The position numbers were made by a program, and so were the translations under genes. From positions 62,001 to 126,000 of the forward strand of contig CAWHZU010000001.1 in the NCBI GenBank assembly GCA_963833885.1: a DNA stretch of 64,000 nt. The letters run 5' to 3'. Each line of letters starts with the position of its first letter. Position 1 is the first letter of the stretch. Origin of the DNA: JASHPR01 sp963833885 (lineage in GTDB: Bacteria > Actinomycetota > Actinomycetes > Streptosporangiales > Streptosporangiaceae). Under the pieces are notes generated by a model. The model searched no databases and was not told where the DNA came from. It saw nothing but the letters and a program-made list of their open reading frames with translations. Positions 7,642-15,620 of this stretch are shown in pieces.

Positions 7642-7943
7642 CCACATCAACCGGCGCTGCCGAACTGCGGGCCGAGCTCGTCGAGCTCGCCGCGGAACGG
7701 GACGCGCTCCGGGCTCAGCTCGACGGGGACCTTCCCGCAGCCACTCGCTGGCTGCAGCGGAAGGTGTGGCGGCAGGCCGCCGCCCTCGACGCACTGAACC
7801 GCCGGATTGTCACCCAGCGGTTCGTGCTGCGGACCCTCGACGGGCTCGGCCGGTCGCTGACCGCAGCGGAGTACCGGGCCGCACGGGCCCGCGTCACGAA
7901 CGCCCAGTTGCGGGACCGGATCGACGACCCGGACGCCGCCTGA
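7638..7943 (+). CDS. Small helical protein of unknown function
   Basis: A 101-residue charged, mostly helical protein I do not recognise. Residues about 7-30 (AAELRAELVELAAERDALRAQL) show a heptad pattern typical of a coiled coil. The rest is rich in Arg, with RWLQRKVWRQ and a second long helix around AEYRAARARVTNAQLRDRI. No catalytic motif, signal peptide or membrane helix is visible. It begins with ATG at 7638 overlapping the stop of the Pth2-like gene (ATGA), with AGGAGGTGA at 7624-7632. Its translation is therefore probably coupled to reading through the upstream gene, and it may be controlled by the amber codon there. The basic charge would suit RNA or tRNA contact, but that is speculation. 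Confidence 0.75.
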   Translation: MTTSTGAAELRAELVELAAERDALRAQLDGDLPAATRWLQRKVWRQAAALDALNRRIVTQRFVLRTLDGLGRSLTAAEYRAARARVTNAQLRDRIDDPDAA

Positions 7944-7953
7944 GCGGCATCAT

Positions 7954-7984
7954 GGGGTGAGCGGCAGGCGCCGCCGGTCACCCC
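7954..7984 (+). terminator. Strong hairpin directly before the amber tRNA
   Basis: GGGGTGA (7954-7960) pairs with TCACCCC (7978-7984), and inside it GCGGC (7961-7965) pairs with GCCGC (7970-7974) around a 4-nt loop, with a 3-nt bulge on one side. It ends 4 bases before the tRNA. It could end the two-gene message or mark a processing site for the tRNA 5' end. Confidence 0.5.
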
Positions 7985-7988
7985 GCAC

Positions 7989-8059
7989 GCCCCAGCAGCC
8001 CGATGGCCGGGCAGCCACCTCTAAAGTGGCCGTCGCGGGTTCGATTCCCGCCTGGGGCA
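7989..8059 (+). tRNA. Amber-reading tRNA, anticodon CUA
   Basis: A complete 71-nt cloverleaf. The acceptor stem is GCCCCAG/CTGGGGC (7989-7995 with 8052-8058), and the D-arm stem is GCCC/GGGC around the loop GATGGCC. The anticodon stem is GCCAC/GTGGC with loop CTCTAAA (8019-8025). The variable loop is CGTC, and the T-arm stem is GCGGG/CCCGC with the canonical loop TTCGATT. The discriminator base is A at 8059; CCA is not encoded. The anticodon at 8021-8023 is CTA, which reads UAG. The loop CUCUAAA is the same as in E. coli supF and in tRNA-Pyl. Oddities: C at position 8 and G at 14 in place of U8/A14, a short D-loop and a 4-nt variable loop. The short variable arm argues against Ser, Leu or Tyr identity, and the absence of G3:U70 against Ala. 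The charged amino acid is unknown. Confidence 0.82.
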
Positions 8060-8069
8060 CTCCGCGGCT

Positions 8070-8558
8070 TCAGCCGTCCCGCTGGCGCGCGATGGGGGCG
8101 ACCGTCGCGTTCGCGGCCCGGACCAGGTCGGCCGGGGCCAGCTCGATCTCCAGGCCGCGCCGGCCGCCGCTGCAGTAGACCGTCGGGAACTGCAGCGCCG
8201 ACGCGTCGACGACCACGGGCAGCCGCCGGCGCTGCCCGATCGGCGAGATGCCGCCGACCATGTAACCGGTGGCCCGCTCGGCCGCCGCCGGGTCGGCCAT
8301 CGTCGCCTTCTTGCCCCCGGCCGCGGCGGCCAGCGCCTTGAGATCAAGCTGAGCCGAGACCGGCACCACTCCGACGGTCAGCGCGCCGTCGACGCTGGCG
8401 ACCAGAGTCTTCAGCACTCGAAGGGCCGGAACGTTGAGCGCCTCGCTGGCCTCGCTGCCGTACGACTCATGCTGCGGGTCATGGGCGTAGGTGTGCACCG
8501 TGTGCGGGATGGCCTCCCGCTCGAGCAGCGCCGTCGCCGCAGTGCCTCGTCCGGCCAC
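8070..8558 (-). CDS. ybaK: YbaK/EbsC-type aminoacyl-tRNA deacylase
   Basis: A 162-residue member of the YbaK/ProX editing family; YbaK hydrolyses Cys-tRNA(Pro) and some related mischarged tRNAs in trans. The family landmarks are present: IPHTVHTYAHDP near the N-terminus, then ALRVLKTLVASVDG with the conserved Lys (about residue 50), then PVSAQLDLKALA and GGKKATM. After these come TGYMVGGISPIGQRRRLPVVVD (the GGxSPxG motif) and SGGRRGLEIELAPADL. The start is GTG at 8558. Its stop lies 10 bases from the 3' end of the amber tRNA on the opposite strand. YbaK genes are common, so the placement may be chance, but a tRNA deacylase, a peptidyl-tRNA hydrolase and an unusual tRNA side by side are worth noting. 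Confidence 0.92.
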   Translation of the reverse strand: MAGRGTAATALLEREAIPHTVHTYAHDPQHESYGSEASEALNVPALRVLKTLVASVDGALTVGVVPVSAQLDLKALAAAAGGKKATMADPAAAERATGYMVGGISPIGQRRRLPVVVDASALQFPTVYCSGGRRGLEIELAPADLVRAANATVAPIARQRDG

Positions 8559-8569
8559 GCTGCGTAAGC

Positions 8570-9106
8570 CTAGTCAGGGGTCAGGCCGCGCTGCATCAGC
8601 ACGGTGTCGATCCAGCCGCCGTGCTTGTGGCCCACGGCGGTGAGCCGGCCCGCGTGGGCGAAGCCGAGCGCGCGGTGCAGTGCGATCGACGCCTCGCTGT
8701 CGGCGCCAGCGTCCGCGATGACCGCGACCATCTGCCGGGCACCGGCCTGCCCGGCGCGGGCCAGCAACTCGGCGAGCAGCCTGCGGCCCAGCCCCCGGCC
8801 GGTCGCGCCCGGGGCCAGGTACACCGTGTCCTCGACCGTGTGCCGGTAGGCCGGCTTCGGCCGCCACGGGCTCACATAGCCGTACCCGGCGACCTCGCCG
8901 CCGGTCCTGGCCACCAGGAACGGCAGGCCCTTGCCGGCCAGGGTGTCCAGCCGGGCCTGCCAGTCGGCCACCGTGGGCGGCTCGGTCTCGAACGTGACCA
9001 CGCTGTGCGTGACGTAGTGCGCGAAGATCTCGGCAACCCGGCCAAGGTCGGCCACGCCCGCCGGGCCGATGACGGCTCCTTGCTCCACGGCTGTCAGCCT
9101 AGGCAC
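8570..9106 (-). CDS. GNAT acetyltransferase, phosphinothricin-acetyltransferase type
   Basis: A 178-residue N-acetyltransferase of the GNAT fold most like the Pat/Bar/YncA group, which acetylates phosphinothricin, methionine sulfone or related amino acids with acetyl-CoA. Features in order: ADLGRVAEIFAHYVTHSVVTFETEPPT (residues about 20-46, with the family-typical F-E-T/E-P), then GYGYVSPWRPKPAYRHTVEDTVYLAP. The acetyl-CoA pyrophosphate loop GRGLGRRLLAELLARA comes next, then SIALHRALGFAHAGRL and the GWIDTVLMQR end. It starts with GTG at 9106, three bases after the end of the aldehyde oxidoreductase large-subunit reading frame, so it may be the last gene of that operon. Substrate is inferred only by resemblance. 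Confidence 0.85.
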   Translation of the reverse strand: MPRLTAVEQGAVIGPAGVADLGRVAEIFAHYVTHSVVTFETEPPTVADWQARLDTLAGKGLPFLVARTGGEVAGYGYVSPWRPKPAYRHTVEDTVYLAPGATGRGLGRRLLAELLARAGQAGARQMVAVIADAGADSEASIALHRALGFAHAGRLTAVGHKHGGWIDTVLMQRGLTPD

Positions 9107-9109
9107 CGG

Positions 9110-11196
9110 TCAGCGGAGCAGCTTGTCCAGCCTGATCGGCAGGTCCCGGACGCGGATCCCGGTCGCGTGATACACGGCGTTCGCGATCGCCGCCGCGGTG
9201 CCCACGATGCCGACCTCGCCGATCCCCTTGGCCCCGGCCGGCCGAGTTCGGGCTCGTCCTCGTCGATCCACCGGGCGTCGATGTCGCCCACGTCGGCGTT
9301 GGCCGCGATGTGGTAGCTGGCCAGGTCGTGATTCGGGTAGTCGCCAAACTGCGGGTCGATCATGCTCTCTTCGTGCAGGGCCATCGAGAGCCCCATGGTC
9401 ATGCCGCCGATGAACTGCGACCTGGCCATCGCGGGCACCACGATGCGGCCGGCGGCGAACACGCCGAGCAGCCGGGGCACGCGCACCTCCCCGGTGTCGG
9501 CGTCGACTCTGACCTCGGCGAACTGGGCGCCGAACGAGTACCGGGCGTGATCGGGCAGCGCGCCGATGGCGTCACCGGTCGACGACTGCGCGGACAGGCC
9601 GTCGGCCGGTATCGCGCCGTCGCGGGCCCGGATCTGCTCGCGCAGCGCGCGGCAGGCGTCGGTCACCGCCCAGCTCCATGACGCGTTGCCCATCGAGCCT
9701 CCGGCGATCATGGCCGGGGGCAGCTCGCTGTCGCCGATCCGCAGCGTCACGTGGTCCGCTGGCACTCCCAGGGCGTCGGCGGCCACGGCCAGCAGCGCGG
9801 TGCGCGCGCCGGTGCCGATGTCCACGGCGGCGATCGAGACCACGTAGTGGCTGGTTGCGTCGACGCTGACCAGCGCCTGCGACGCCATCGCGCGCGCCGG
9901 GTAGGTCGAGGCCGCCACGCCGGTCCCGGTCAGCCACGGCCCGTCCCGCCGGATACCCGGCGACGGGTCCCGGTCCGTCCAGCCGAACCATGCGGCACCC
10001 TCGCGCAGGCACGCGACAAGGTTCCGTGACGAGAACGGCTTCCCGCTCTCCGGCTCGACGGCCGGCTCGTTGCGGATCCGCAGCTCCACGGGGTCGACGC
10101 CGCAGGCGACGGCGAGTTCGTCCATGGCCGACTCGAGCGCGAACATCCCGGGGCACTCGCCGGGTGCGCGCATCCAGGCCGGGGTCGGCACGTCGAGCCT
10201 GACCATCCGGTGCGTGGTGCGGCGGTTCGGCGCCGCGTACATGTGCCGGGTTGCCACCGCGGTCTGCTCGGCGAACTCCTTGATCGTCGAGGTCTGCCCG
10301 ATGACGTCGTGCACGATCGCGGTCAGCCTGCCATTTTCGTCGGCGCCGAGCCGGACCCGCTGGATCGACGGGGCGCGGTGCCCGACCACGGCAAACATCT
10401 GCTGCCTGCTGAGTACGCACTTGACCGGGCGGCCGACGGCCCTGGCCGCCATCGCCGCGAGGATCACGTTGGGCCGCGGGGTGCCCTTCGCGCCGAACCC
10501 GCCGCCCACGTGCTCGGCGATCACGCGCACCTGACCCGGCTGCAGGCCGAACACGCCGGCGATGATCGTCGCGGCCCGCGACGGTCCCTGCGTGGCGTCG
10601 AACACCGTCAGCCGGTCGCCGTCCCACCAGGCGATCGTGGCGTGCGGCTCCATCGGGTTGTTGTGCTCGCCGGGCGTCCGGTACATCTTGTCGACGCGCA
10701 CGGGGGCACCGGCGAACGCGCCGTCGGGGTCGCCGGCCTCGGTGTCGGTGGGGAAGTTCGGGTTCACCTTGTCCGGCTTGTACAGCCCGCGATGATCGGG
10801 CGTCAGCGTGACGTCGTGCGGCGCCTCGGCGTAGTCGATCCGCACCAGGTCGGCGGCGGCCCTGGCGGTCTCCAGGCTCGTTGCCACCACCGCGGCCACC
10901 AGCTGCCCGCGGTAGGCGACCGCCCGCGACTGGAACAGCGCCAGTTCCGGATCGTCGGCGGTCAGCCGCGGCGCGTTGTCCGGGGTGAGGACCGCGAGCA
11001 CGCCCGGCAGCGCCAGCGCCGCGCGGGCGTCGGTGTGCCGGATCTCGCCCTTGGCGATCGTCGACTGGACCGGCCACGCGTAGACGGCACCGTCGACCGG
11101 ATGCTCGAACGCATAGCGGGCCCGGCCGGTCACCTTGTCCGGCCCGTCGACCCGCGTCATGCGCCCGGCCTGCGGGGTGTCAACCGCGGCGGTCAT
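9110..11196 (-). CDS. paoC: Molybdenum aldehyde oxidoreductase large subunit, PaoC/YagR type, one frameshift
   Basis: Large, molybdopterin-binding subunit of a xanthine-oxidase-family aldehyde oxidoreductase of the PaoABC (YagTSR) type, which oxidises aldehydes to acids. The start is ATG at 11196 (MTAAVDTPQAGRMTRVDGPDKVTG), overlapping the stop of the FAD subunit (ATGA). Cofactor-binding segments such as EHVGGGFGAKG and MRAPGECPGMFALESAMDELA are clear. The main frame runs to DEDEPELG, after which the sequence continues in another frame as GAKGIGEVGIVGTAAAIANA and ends with IRLDKLLR and TGA at 9110-9112. One base is therefore missing near 9238-9243. The restored protein would have about 695 residues, normal for the family. 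Catalytic Glu lies in the lost-frame segment (GAKGIGE), so as written the enzyme would be dead. Confidence 0.85.
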
Positions 11197-12238
11197 TTCA
11201 GTGGCTCCCTCGCGGGCGCTCCGCTGGGTCGTGCCGGAGGCGCGCCAGGAGGCTGGGCGCTGCCGGCGAGCTGCGAAAGGACGGCGGTCACGACGTTGCT
11301 GACCAGCGCCACCTTGAAGACGTTGCCGCGCAGCGGCGCGGCGGCCGCGAGCTCGGTGTCCGCGGCGCCGCGGAAGGTCTCCGCGGTGGCCGGCGGCCCA
11401 GCATTGCCTGCTCGGCGCGGCGGGCGCGCCACGGCACCGGGGCGACCGCGCCCAGGGCCAGCCGTACGTCGCGGACCAGCCCGTCTTCCACATCGAGCGC
11501 GGCGGCGACCGAGGTCACGGCGAACGCGTACGAGGCGCGGTCGCGCACCTTCCGGTAGGCCGAGCGGCGCGCGAAGCCGAGCGGGGGCAGCTCGACGTCG
11601 GTGATCAGGTCGCCGCGCGACAGCGTGGTTTCCCGGTCCGGCTCGTCGCCGGGCAGCCGGTACAGCTCGGCGAGATCCAGCGCCCGTGGCCGGTCGGCAC
11701 CCTGGACATGCACCACGGCGCCGAGTGCGGCGAGCGCGACGGCCATGTCGGAGGGGTGCGTGGCGATGCAGGACCCGGACCCGCCGAGGATGGCCAGGTT
11801 GCGGTGGTCGCCGGTGCGGGCCGGGCAGCCGCTGCCGGGCCGCCGCTTGTTGCACGGCTTTGTGACGTCCTGGAAGTACAGGCAGCGGGTGCGCTGCAGC
11901 AGGTTGCCGCCGACCGTTGCCATGTTCCGCAGCTGCCCGGAGGCGCCGGCCAGCAGCGCCTGCGCCAGCACCGGGTACTCGGCGCGGACCCGCGGGTCCG
12001 CGGCCAGGTCGCTGTTGCGCACCCCGGCCCCGATCCGCAGGCCGCCGTCCGGGGCCGGCTCGATCCGGTCCATGGGCAGGCGGGTGATGTCGACCAGCAG
12101 GCCGGGCGCTTCGACACCGAGCTTCATCAGGTCAACCAGGTTCGTCCCGCCGCCGAGGAAGACTGCGCCGTCGGTCGCGGCCACGGTCGCTACGGCTCCG
12201 GCCGCGTCGGCCGGCTGCTGGTACTGGAACGGCTGCAC
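11193..12238 (-). CDS. paoB: FAD-binding middle subunit, PaoB/YagS type, one frameshift
   Basis: FAD subunit that passes electrons between the iron-sulfur and molybdenum subunits. Start GTG at 12238 overlaps the stop of the small subunit (TAGTG). FAD-binding motifs GGGTNLVDLMK (residues about 30-40) and TVGGNLLQRTRC are clear. The insertion RCLYFQDVTKPCNKRRPGSG with further Cys is the extra 4Fe-4S cluster loop of PaoB rather than a plain CoxM subunit, which supports the PaoABC assignment. After AEQAMLGRR the frame is lost. The expected tail, PATAETFRGAADTELAAAAP then FKVALVSNVVTAVLSQLA, is found in another frame and ends at 11193. The break (one base missing) is near 11390-11398. Confidence 0.83.
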
Positions 12239-12817
12239 TATCCGGTCTCCTCGTCGGTCGTGGCGGCCGCGGCGTCCAGGATCGCGGCGACGATGTTGAC
12301 GTACGCACCGCAGCGGCACAGGTTCCCGCTCATCCGCTCCCGCACCTCGGCCGCGTCGAGGATGGCCGGGCCGGCGTCCTGGGCGGCCGGGCCGGCGCCG
12401 CGCGGCCGAGACCGCGCTCGGCCAGCCCGCGGCGGCCTCGGCGAGCACGCCCGCCGCGGAGCAGATCTGCCCCGGGGTGCAGTAGCCGCACTGCAGGGCG
12501 TCCCGGTCGACAAAGGCCTGCTGCAGCGGATGCAGGGTGCCATCCGGCTCGGCGAGCCCCTCGACGGTCGTGATCTCGGCGTCCTGCACCGCGACCGCGA
12601 ACAGGAGGCAGCTGTTGGCGCGGCGGCCATCGACCAGGACCGTGCAGGCCCCGCACTGGCCGTGGTCGCAACCCTTCTTCGACCCGGTCAGGCCGATGGT
12701 TTCGCGCAGCGCGTCGAGCAGGGTCGTCCTGTTGTCCAAGGTCAGCACGTGGGTCTCGCCGTTGACCCGGAGCCGGACGACGCTGGTGGCCGGTTCGGTG
12801 GTCTTCACGTGCCCCAT
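12238..12817 (-). CDS. paoA: 2Fe-2S small subunit, PaoA/YagT type, one frameshift
   Basis: Electron-transfer small subunit with two 2Fe-2S clusters. The first cluster motif GCDHGQCGACTVLVDGRRANSC (residues about 49-70) and the first part of the second (LQCGYCTPGQI) are in the main frame. The second half of the second cluster, SGNLCRCGAYVNIVAAIL, is in a different frame that ends at TAG 12238-12240, so the gene is broken near 12400-12420. There is no Tat signal peptide, unlike E. coli PaoA, so the complex is probably cytoplasmic. All three subunit genes carry one frameshift each. The start ATG is at 12817. A divergent HTH regulator lies 109 bases away and is the obvious candidate regulator. 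Confidence 0.83.
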
Positions 12818-12864
12818 ACTGCCACGAGCGGAAACTAGTAAACTGAGCAGGCTTTTACTGGTAT

Positions 12865-12911
12865 TGGCAGTGCCAGCTTCAGGAGCATTGACAGCTTAAG
12901 AACAGTGCCAG
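12865..12911. promoter_or_regulatory. Probable operator between pao genes and divergent regulator
   Basis: A perfect inverted repeat TGGCAGTGCCA (12865-12875) is followed by a direct repeat of its right half: CAGTGCCAG occurs at 12868-12876 and again at 12903-12911. A TTGACA box for the regulator gene is at 12888-12893, between the two copies. This fits autoregulated divergent control. Confidence 0.5.
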
Positions 12912-12926
12912 GATCGGTGGTGCCGC

Positions 12927-13805
12927 ATGGCAACGACGGTGCCGGACGCGCCGCAGGTGGCCACCATGCAGCCGGCCCGGGAGCAAGCCCGCGCGGAGTT
13001 CGCTGACCTGCTGCGGTCGCGCCGCGGACGCCTCACCCCGGCAGACGTCGGCCTGCCCGCCGGGGCCAGGCGCCGCACGCCCGGCCTGCGCCGCGAGGAG
13101 GTCGCGCAGCTCGCCGGCGTGTCCACGACCTACTACACGTTCCTCGAGCAGGGCCGCGATGTCCGGCCGTCGCGCCAGGTGCTGGCGGCGCTGGCGCGCG
13201 CGCTCAGGCTCAGCGCGACCGAGCGCGCGCACCTGTTCCAGCTTGCCCGGGTCGCCCCGCCCGCCACCGACGAGGACGCGCAGGCCGAGGTGCTGGCGCC
13301 GGCGCTCGGCGCGATGGTGGCGCATCTCGACCCCTACCCGGCGTACGTGAAGGGCAGGCGGTGGGATGTGCTCGCGGCGAACCGGGCCGCCCGCGCGCTG
13401 TTCACCGACTGGATGGCCCGGCCACCGGAGGACCGGAATCTGCTCTGGTGGACGTTCACCGACCCGGAGGCGCGGAAGGTCTTTGTCGACTGGGAGCACG
13501 AGGCAGCGGCGACGCTGGCCAGGTTCCGGGCCGCCGCGGCCCGCAGGCCCGGCGATCCCGAGTTCGCCGAGCTGATCGAGCGGCTGCACCAGGCCAGCCC
13601 CGAGGTCCGGTCCTGGTGGCCCAGGCACGACGTGCTGCCGGTTGCCGGAGGCATGAAACGGCTGCATCATCCGGCCGTCGGCGACGTGACGTTCCAGCAC
13701 GTGGTGCTGCAGGTCGCCGACCGCCCGGAGCAGACTCTCGTCTCGTTCACCTCGGCGGACGTGGCCGAGGAGGCGCTGGCCAGGCTGGCATCCGGCATCC
13801 GGTGA
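12927..13805 (+). CDS. XRE-type regulator with MmyB-like ligand-binding domain
   Basis: A 292-residue transcription factor. Residues about 20-95 are the helix-turn-helix domain: FADLLRSRRGRLTPADVGLP, then RRTPGLRREEVAQLAGVSTTYYTFLEQG. This is the characteristic opening of the MmyB-like family common in actinomycetes. The remainder (about 115-285) is the MmyB-like ligand-binding domain, with YPAYVKGRRWDVLAANRAAR and the LLWWTFTDPEAR and SWWPRHDV segments. It is divergent from the paoABC-like genes with a shared, repeat-containing intergenic region, so it probably regulates them; in other cases such regulators sit beside short-chain dehydrogenases or oxidoreductases and respond to small hydrophobic ligands. 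Confidence 0.88.
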   Translation: MATTVPDAPQVATMQPAREQARAEFADLLRSRRGRLTPADVGLPAGARRRTPGLRREEVAQLAGVSTTYYTFLEQGRDVRPSRQVLAALARALRLSATERAHLFQLARVAPPATDEDAQAEVLAPALGAMVAHLDPYPAYVKGRRWDVLAANRAARALFTDWMARPPEDRNLLWWTFTDPEARKVFVDWEHEAAATLARFRAAAARRPGDPEFAELIERLHQASPEVRSWWPRHDVLPVAGGMKRLHHPAVGDVTFQHVVLQVADRPEQTLVSFTSADVAEEALARLASGIR

Positions 13806-13839
13806 CCGCGGTGGGCAACCGAACCTGGGGCCGCGGGGG

Positions 13840-15531
13840 TCACCGAAGCGGGACCGTGACGTACCCGGCCGGCCCGGTGCTGGCGTAGATGTTGACCGCC
13901 ACCACCTTGAACCCGTAGCTCCCGGTGCTCAGCCCGGTGATCGTGATCTGGGTCGGCCAGACCGTGCGCACCTTGACCCAGGTTCCCGACGCGGTCTCCC
14001 GGTACACCCGGTACCGCAGACCGAGCCCAGCGGACGGCCAGCTCAGCCGGACCCCGCCACTGCTCGTCTGCGCCGTGATGCCGGACACCGGCGGCACCGG
14101 CGGGCAGCCGCCGGGGAAGGACCAGGAGCTGAACCACTGCGCCGGATCCCGCTGGGTGATCGCGGGATAGTGCGGCGGTGCGCCGACCGCGAGCCCTCCG
14201 CGTGCGCGGTGGCCAGCCCCGCCAAAGGCCGACATGGGCACGGTGATGAACCGCGGCTGGCTCATCGCGTTGGTGAATTTCGCGATCGCGAGGCACGAGG
14301 CGGTCACCGCCTCTGAGTTCACGTTGTAGCTGATCACCAGCGTCTTGCTGGTCGACAGGGCGGGCTCGGCCCGGGCCTCGTACATGATCCGGTAGTCGTC
14401 GGCGGCGCTGAGCCCGATGCCGGGTGCGCGGTACAGCACGATGCCCCGGCTCCAGTTGAACGGCCCCCACGGCTTGGCCGCCGGATATGCGTCGATGTCG
14501 GGGTCCCCGGCCCCGGCCGCCTGGATCAGCCAGTACCGCCCGGCGATCCGCAGCACGCTGAACCCCGACGGAACATTGGGGCCCTGGCTGGTCGGCTCGA
14601 TCGGCTCGGCGAGGTCCTGTGCGCCGGCCCACTGGCCGCCGTCGTAGAACTGCCATGCGCCGAAGTCGGTCAGCCGGGTGGCGCTGACCCTGGCCAGGTA
14701 CAGCTCGCGGAGCGGGCTGGACGGGTCGGGGCTCTGCCAGCCGTAGACGTAGACCGTGCCGCTGGCCTGAAGCAGCGCGGCCCCCCACACGACCGGCGTT
14801 CCGCCGCCGGGCGGCGTGTACGACGGCAGCTGTGTCTGCGCCGGGTGGAGCACGGCGCCGTAGGCCGCCCCGCGCCCGGCCGCACCGAGCTGGCTGACCG
14901 GGAAGCTGGCGATCGTCGTGTTCACCGGGACGAACGGGATCGGCCCCCGCTGGTAGGCGTTGTAGAACTTCAGCACCGTGTCGCCGACCCGGATCCCGTC
15001 GGCATCCCAGTCCCGGTCGCCCGCGGCGGCGCCGGTCGGCTGCACCACGGCCTGCGCCCCGGGCCCGGGGTCGCTGGGGCTGTTGCAGGCACCACCGCCG
15101 GTGAGCGTCACCAGCGTGGAACTGCGCCCGGCCGCGCTCTGCACCACGACCGAGTTGTGTATGAACCCGCTCAGGTGGGAGAAGCCGATCGCTGGTCCCG
15201 CCGGGCCGAGGTAGGTGTCGGCGAAGAACCAGGCAACCTGGGAGGAGCTCAGCCTGATCGCCGACACCCCGTCGCCCCCCGACCAGTCGGCGCAGCTGGA
15301 GCGGTCGGAGTAGGCGAGCCACTGGGCGTCGAGCGCCGCGGCCGAGGGCTGGCCCGCTGCCGTCTTCCCCGAGGGCCTGGCCGTGTCCGGCACCACGATT
15401 ACGCCCTTGCCGCGGGTAGGAGTGGCGAATCCGATCCGCAGCACGATCAGCACGCCGAGCGTGACGCAGAACCCCGCGACAAGGGCGCAGACCGCGAGGG
15501 TCACATTGACCTTCCGGGCCGGTGGGTGCAT
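13840..15531 (-). CDS. Membrane-anchored DUF4185-like beta-propeller protein with C-terminal FnIII domain
   Basis: A 563-residue extracytoplasmic protein. Residues about 10-32 form a single signal-anchor helix (TLAVCALVAGFCVTLGVLIVL). The body (about 65-460) has repeated W/Y-rich blade-like segments such as VAWFFADTYLGP, AVLHPAQTQLPSY, VYVYGWQSPD, AWQFYDGGQW and GPFNWSRGIVLYRAP, a pattern resembling the DUF4185 five-bladed propeller group. Residues about 470-560 look like one fibronectin type III domain (VRLSWPSAGLGLRYRVYRET and the ITGLSTGSYGFKVVAVN ending). FnIII domains are common on actinomycete extracellular polysaccharide-active enzymes, so carbohydrate binding or cleavage is possible, but no catalytic residue can be assigned. 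Confidence 0.7.
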   Translation of the reverse strand: MHPPARKVNVTLAVCALVAGFCVTLGVLIVLRIGFATPTRGKGVIVVPDTARPSGKTAAGQPSAAALDAQWLAYSDRSSCADWSGGDGVSAIRLSSSQVAWFFADTYLGPAGPAIGFSHLSGFIHNSVVVQSAAGRSSTLVTLTGGGACNSPSDPGPGAQAVVQPTGAAAGDRDWDADGIRVGDTVLKFYNAYQRGPIPFVPVNTTIASFPVSQLGAAGRGAAYGAVLHPAQTQLPSYTPPGGGTPVVWGAALLQASGTVYVYGWQSPDPSSPLRELYLARVSATRLTDFGAWQFYDGGQWAGAQDLAEPIEPTSQGPNVPSGFSVLRIAGRYWLIQAAGAGDPDIDAYPAAKPWGPFNWSRGIVLYRAPGIGLSAADDYRIMYEARAEPALSTSKTLVISYNVNSEAVTASCLAIAKFTNAMSQPRFITVPMSAFGGAGHRARGGLAVGAPPHYPAITQRDPAQWFSSWSFPGGCPPVPPVSGITAQTSSGGVRLSWPSAGLGLRYRVYRETASGTWVKVRTVWPTQITITGLSTGSYGFKVVAVNIYASTGPAGYVTVPLR

Positions 15532-15620
15532 CCGGGGAGCTCTCCCTTGCTCGCCCCCGGCGGCTCAAGCCGCAGTCCCTTCGCGGCAGGACGCTATCAG
15601 CGCCATTGGGGACAGAACGG

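Noticed and set aside
8570..9106. GNAT gene as a TacT-like toxin acting on charged tRNA beside the amber tRNA
   Set aside because: Its motifs match the phosphinothricin-acetyltransferase group, it is nearer to the aldehyde oxidoreductase operon, and no antitoxin is present.
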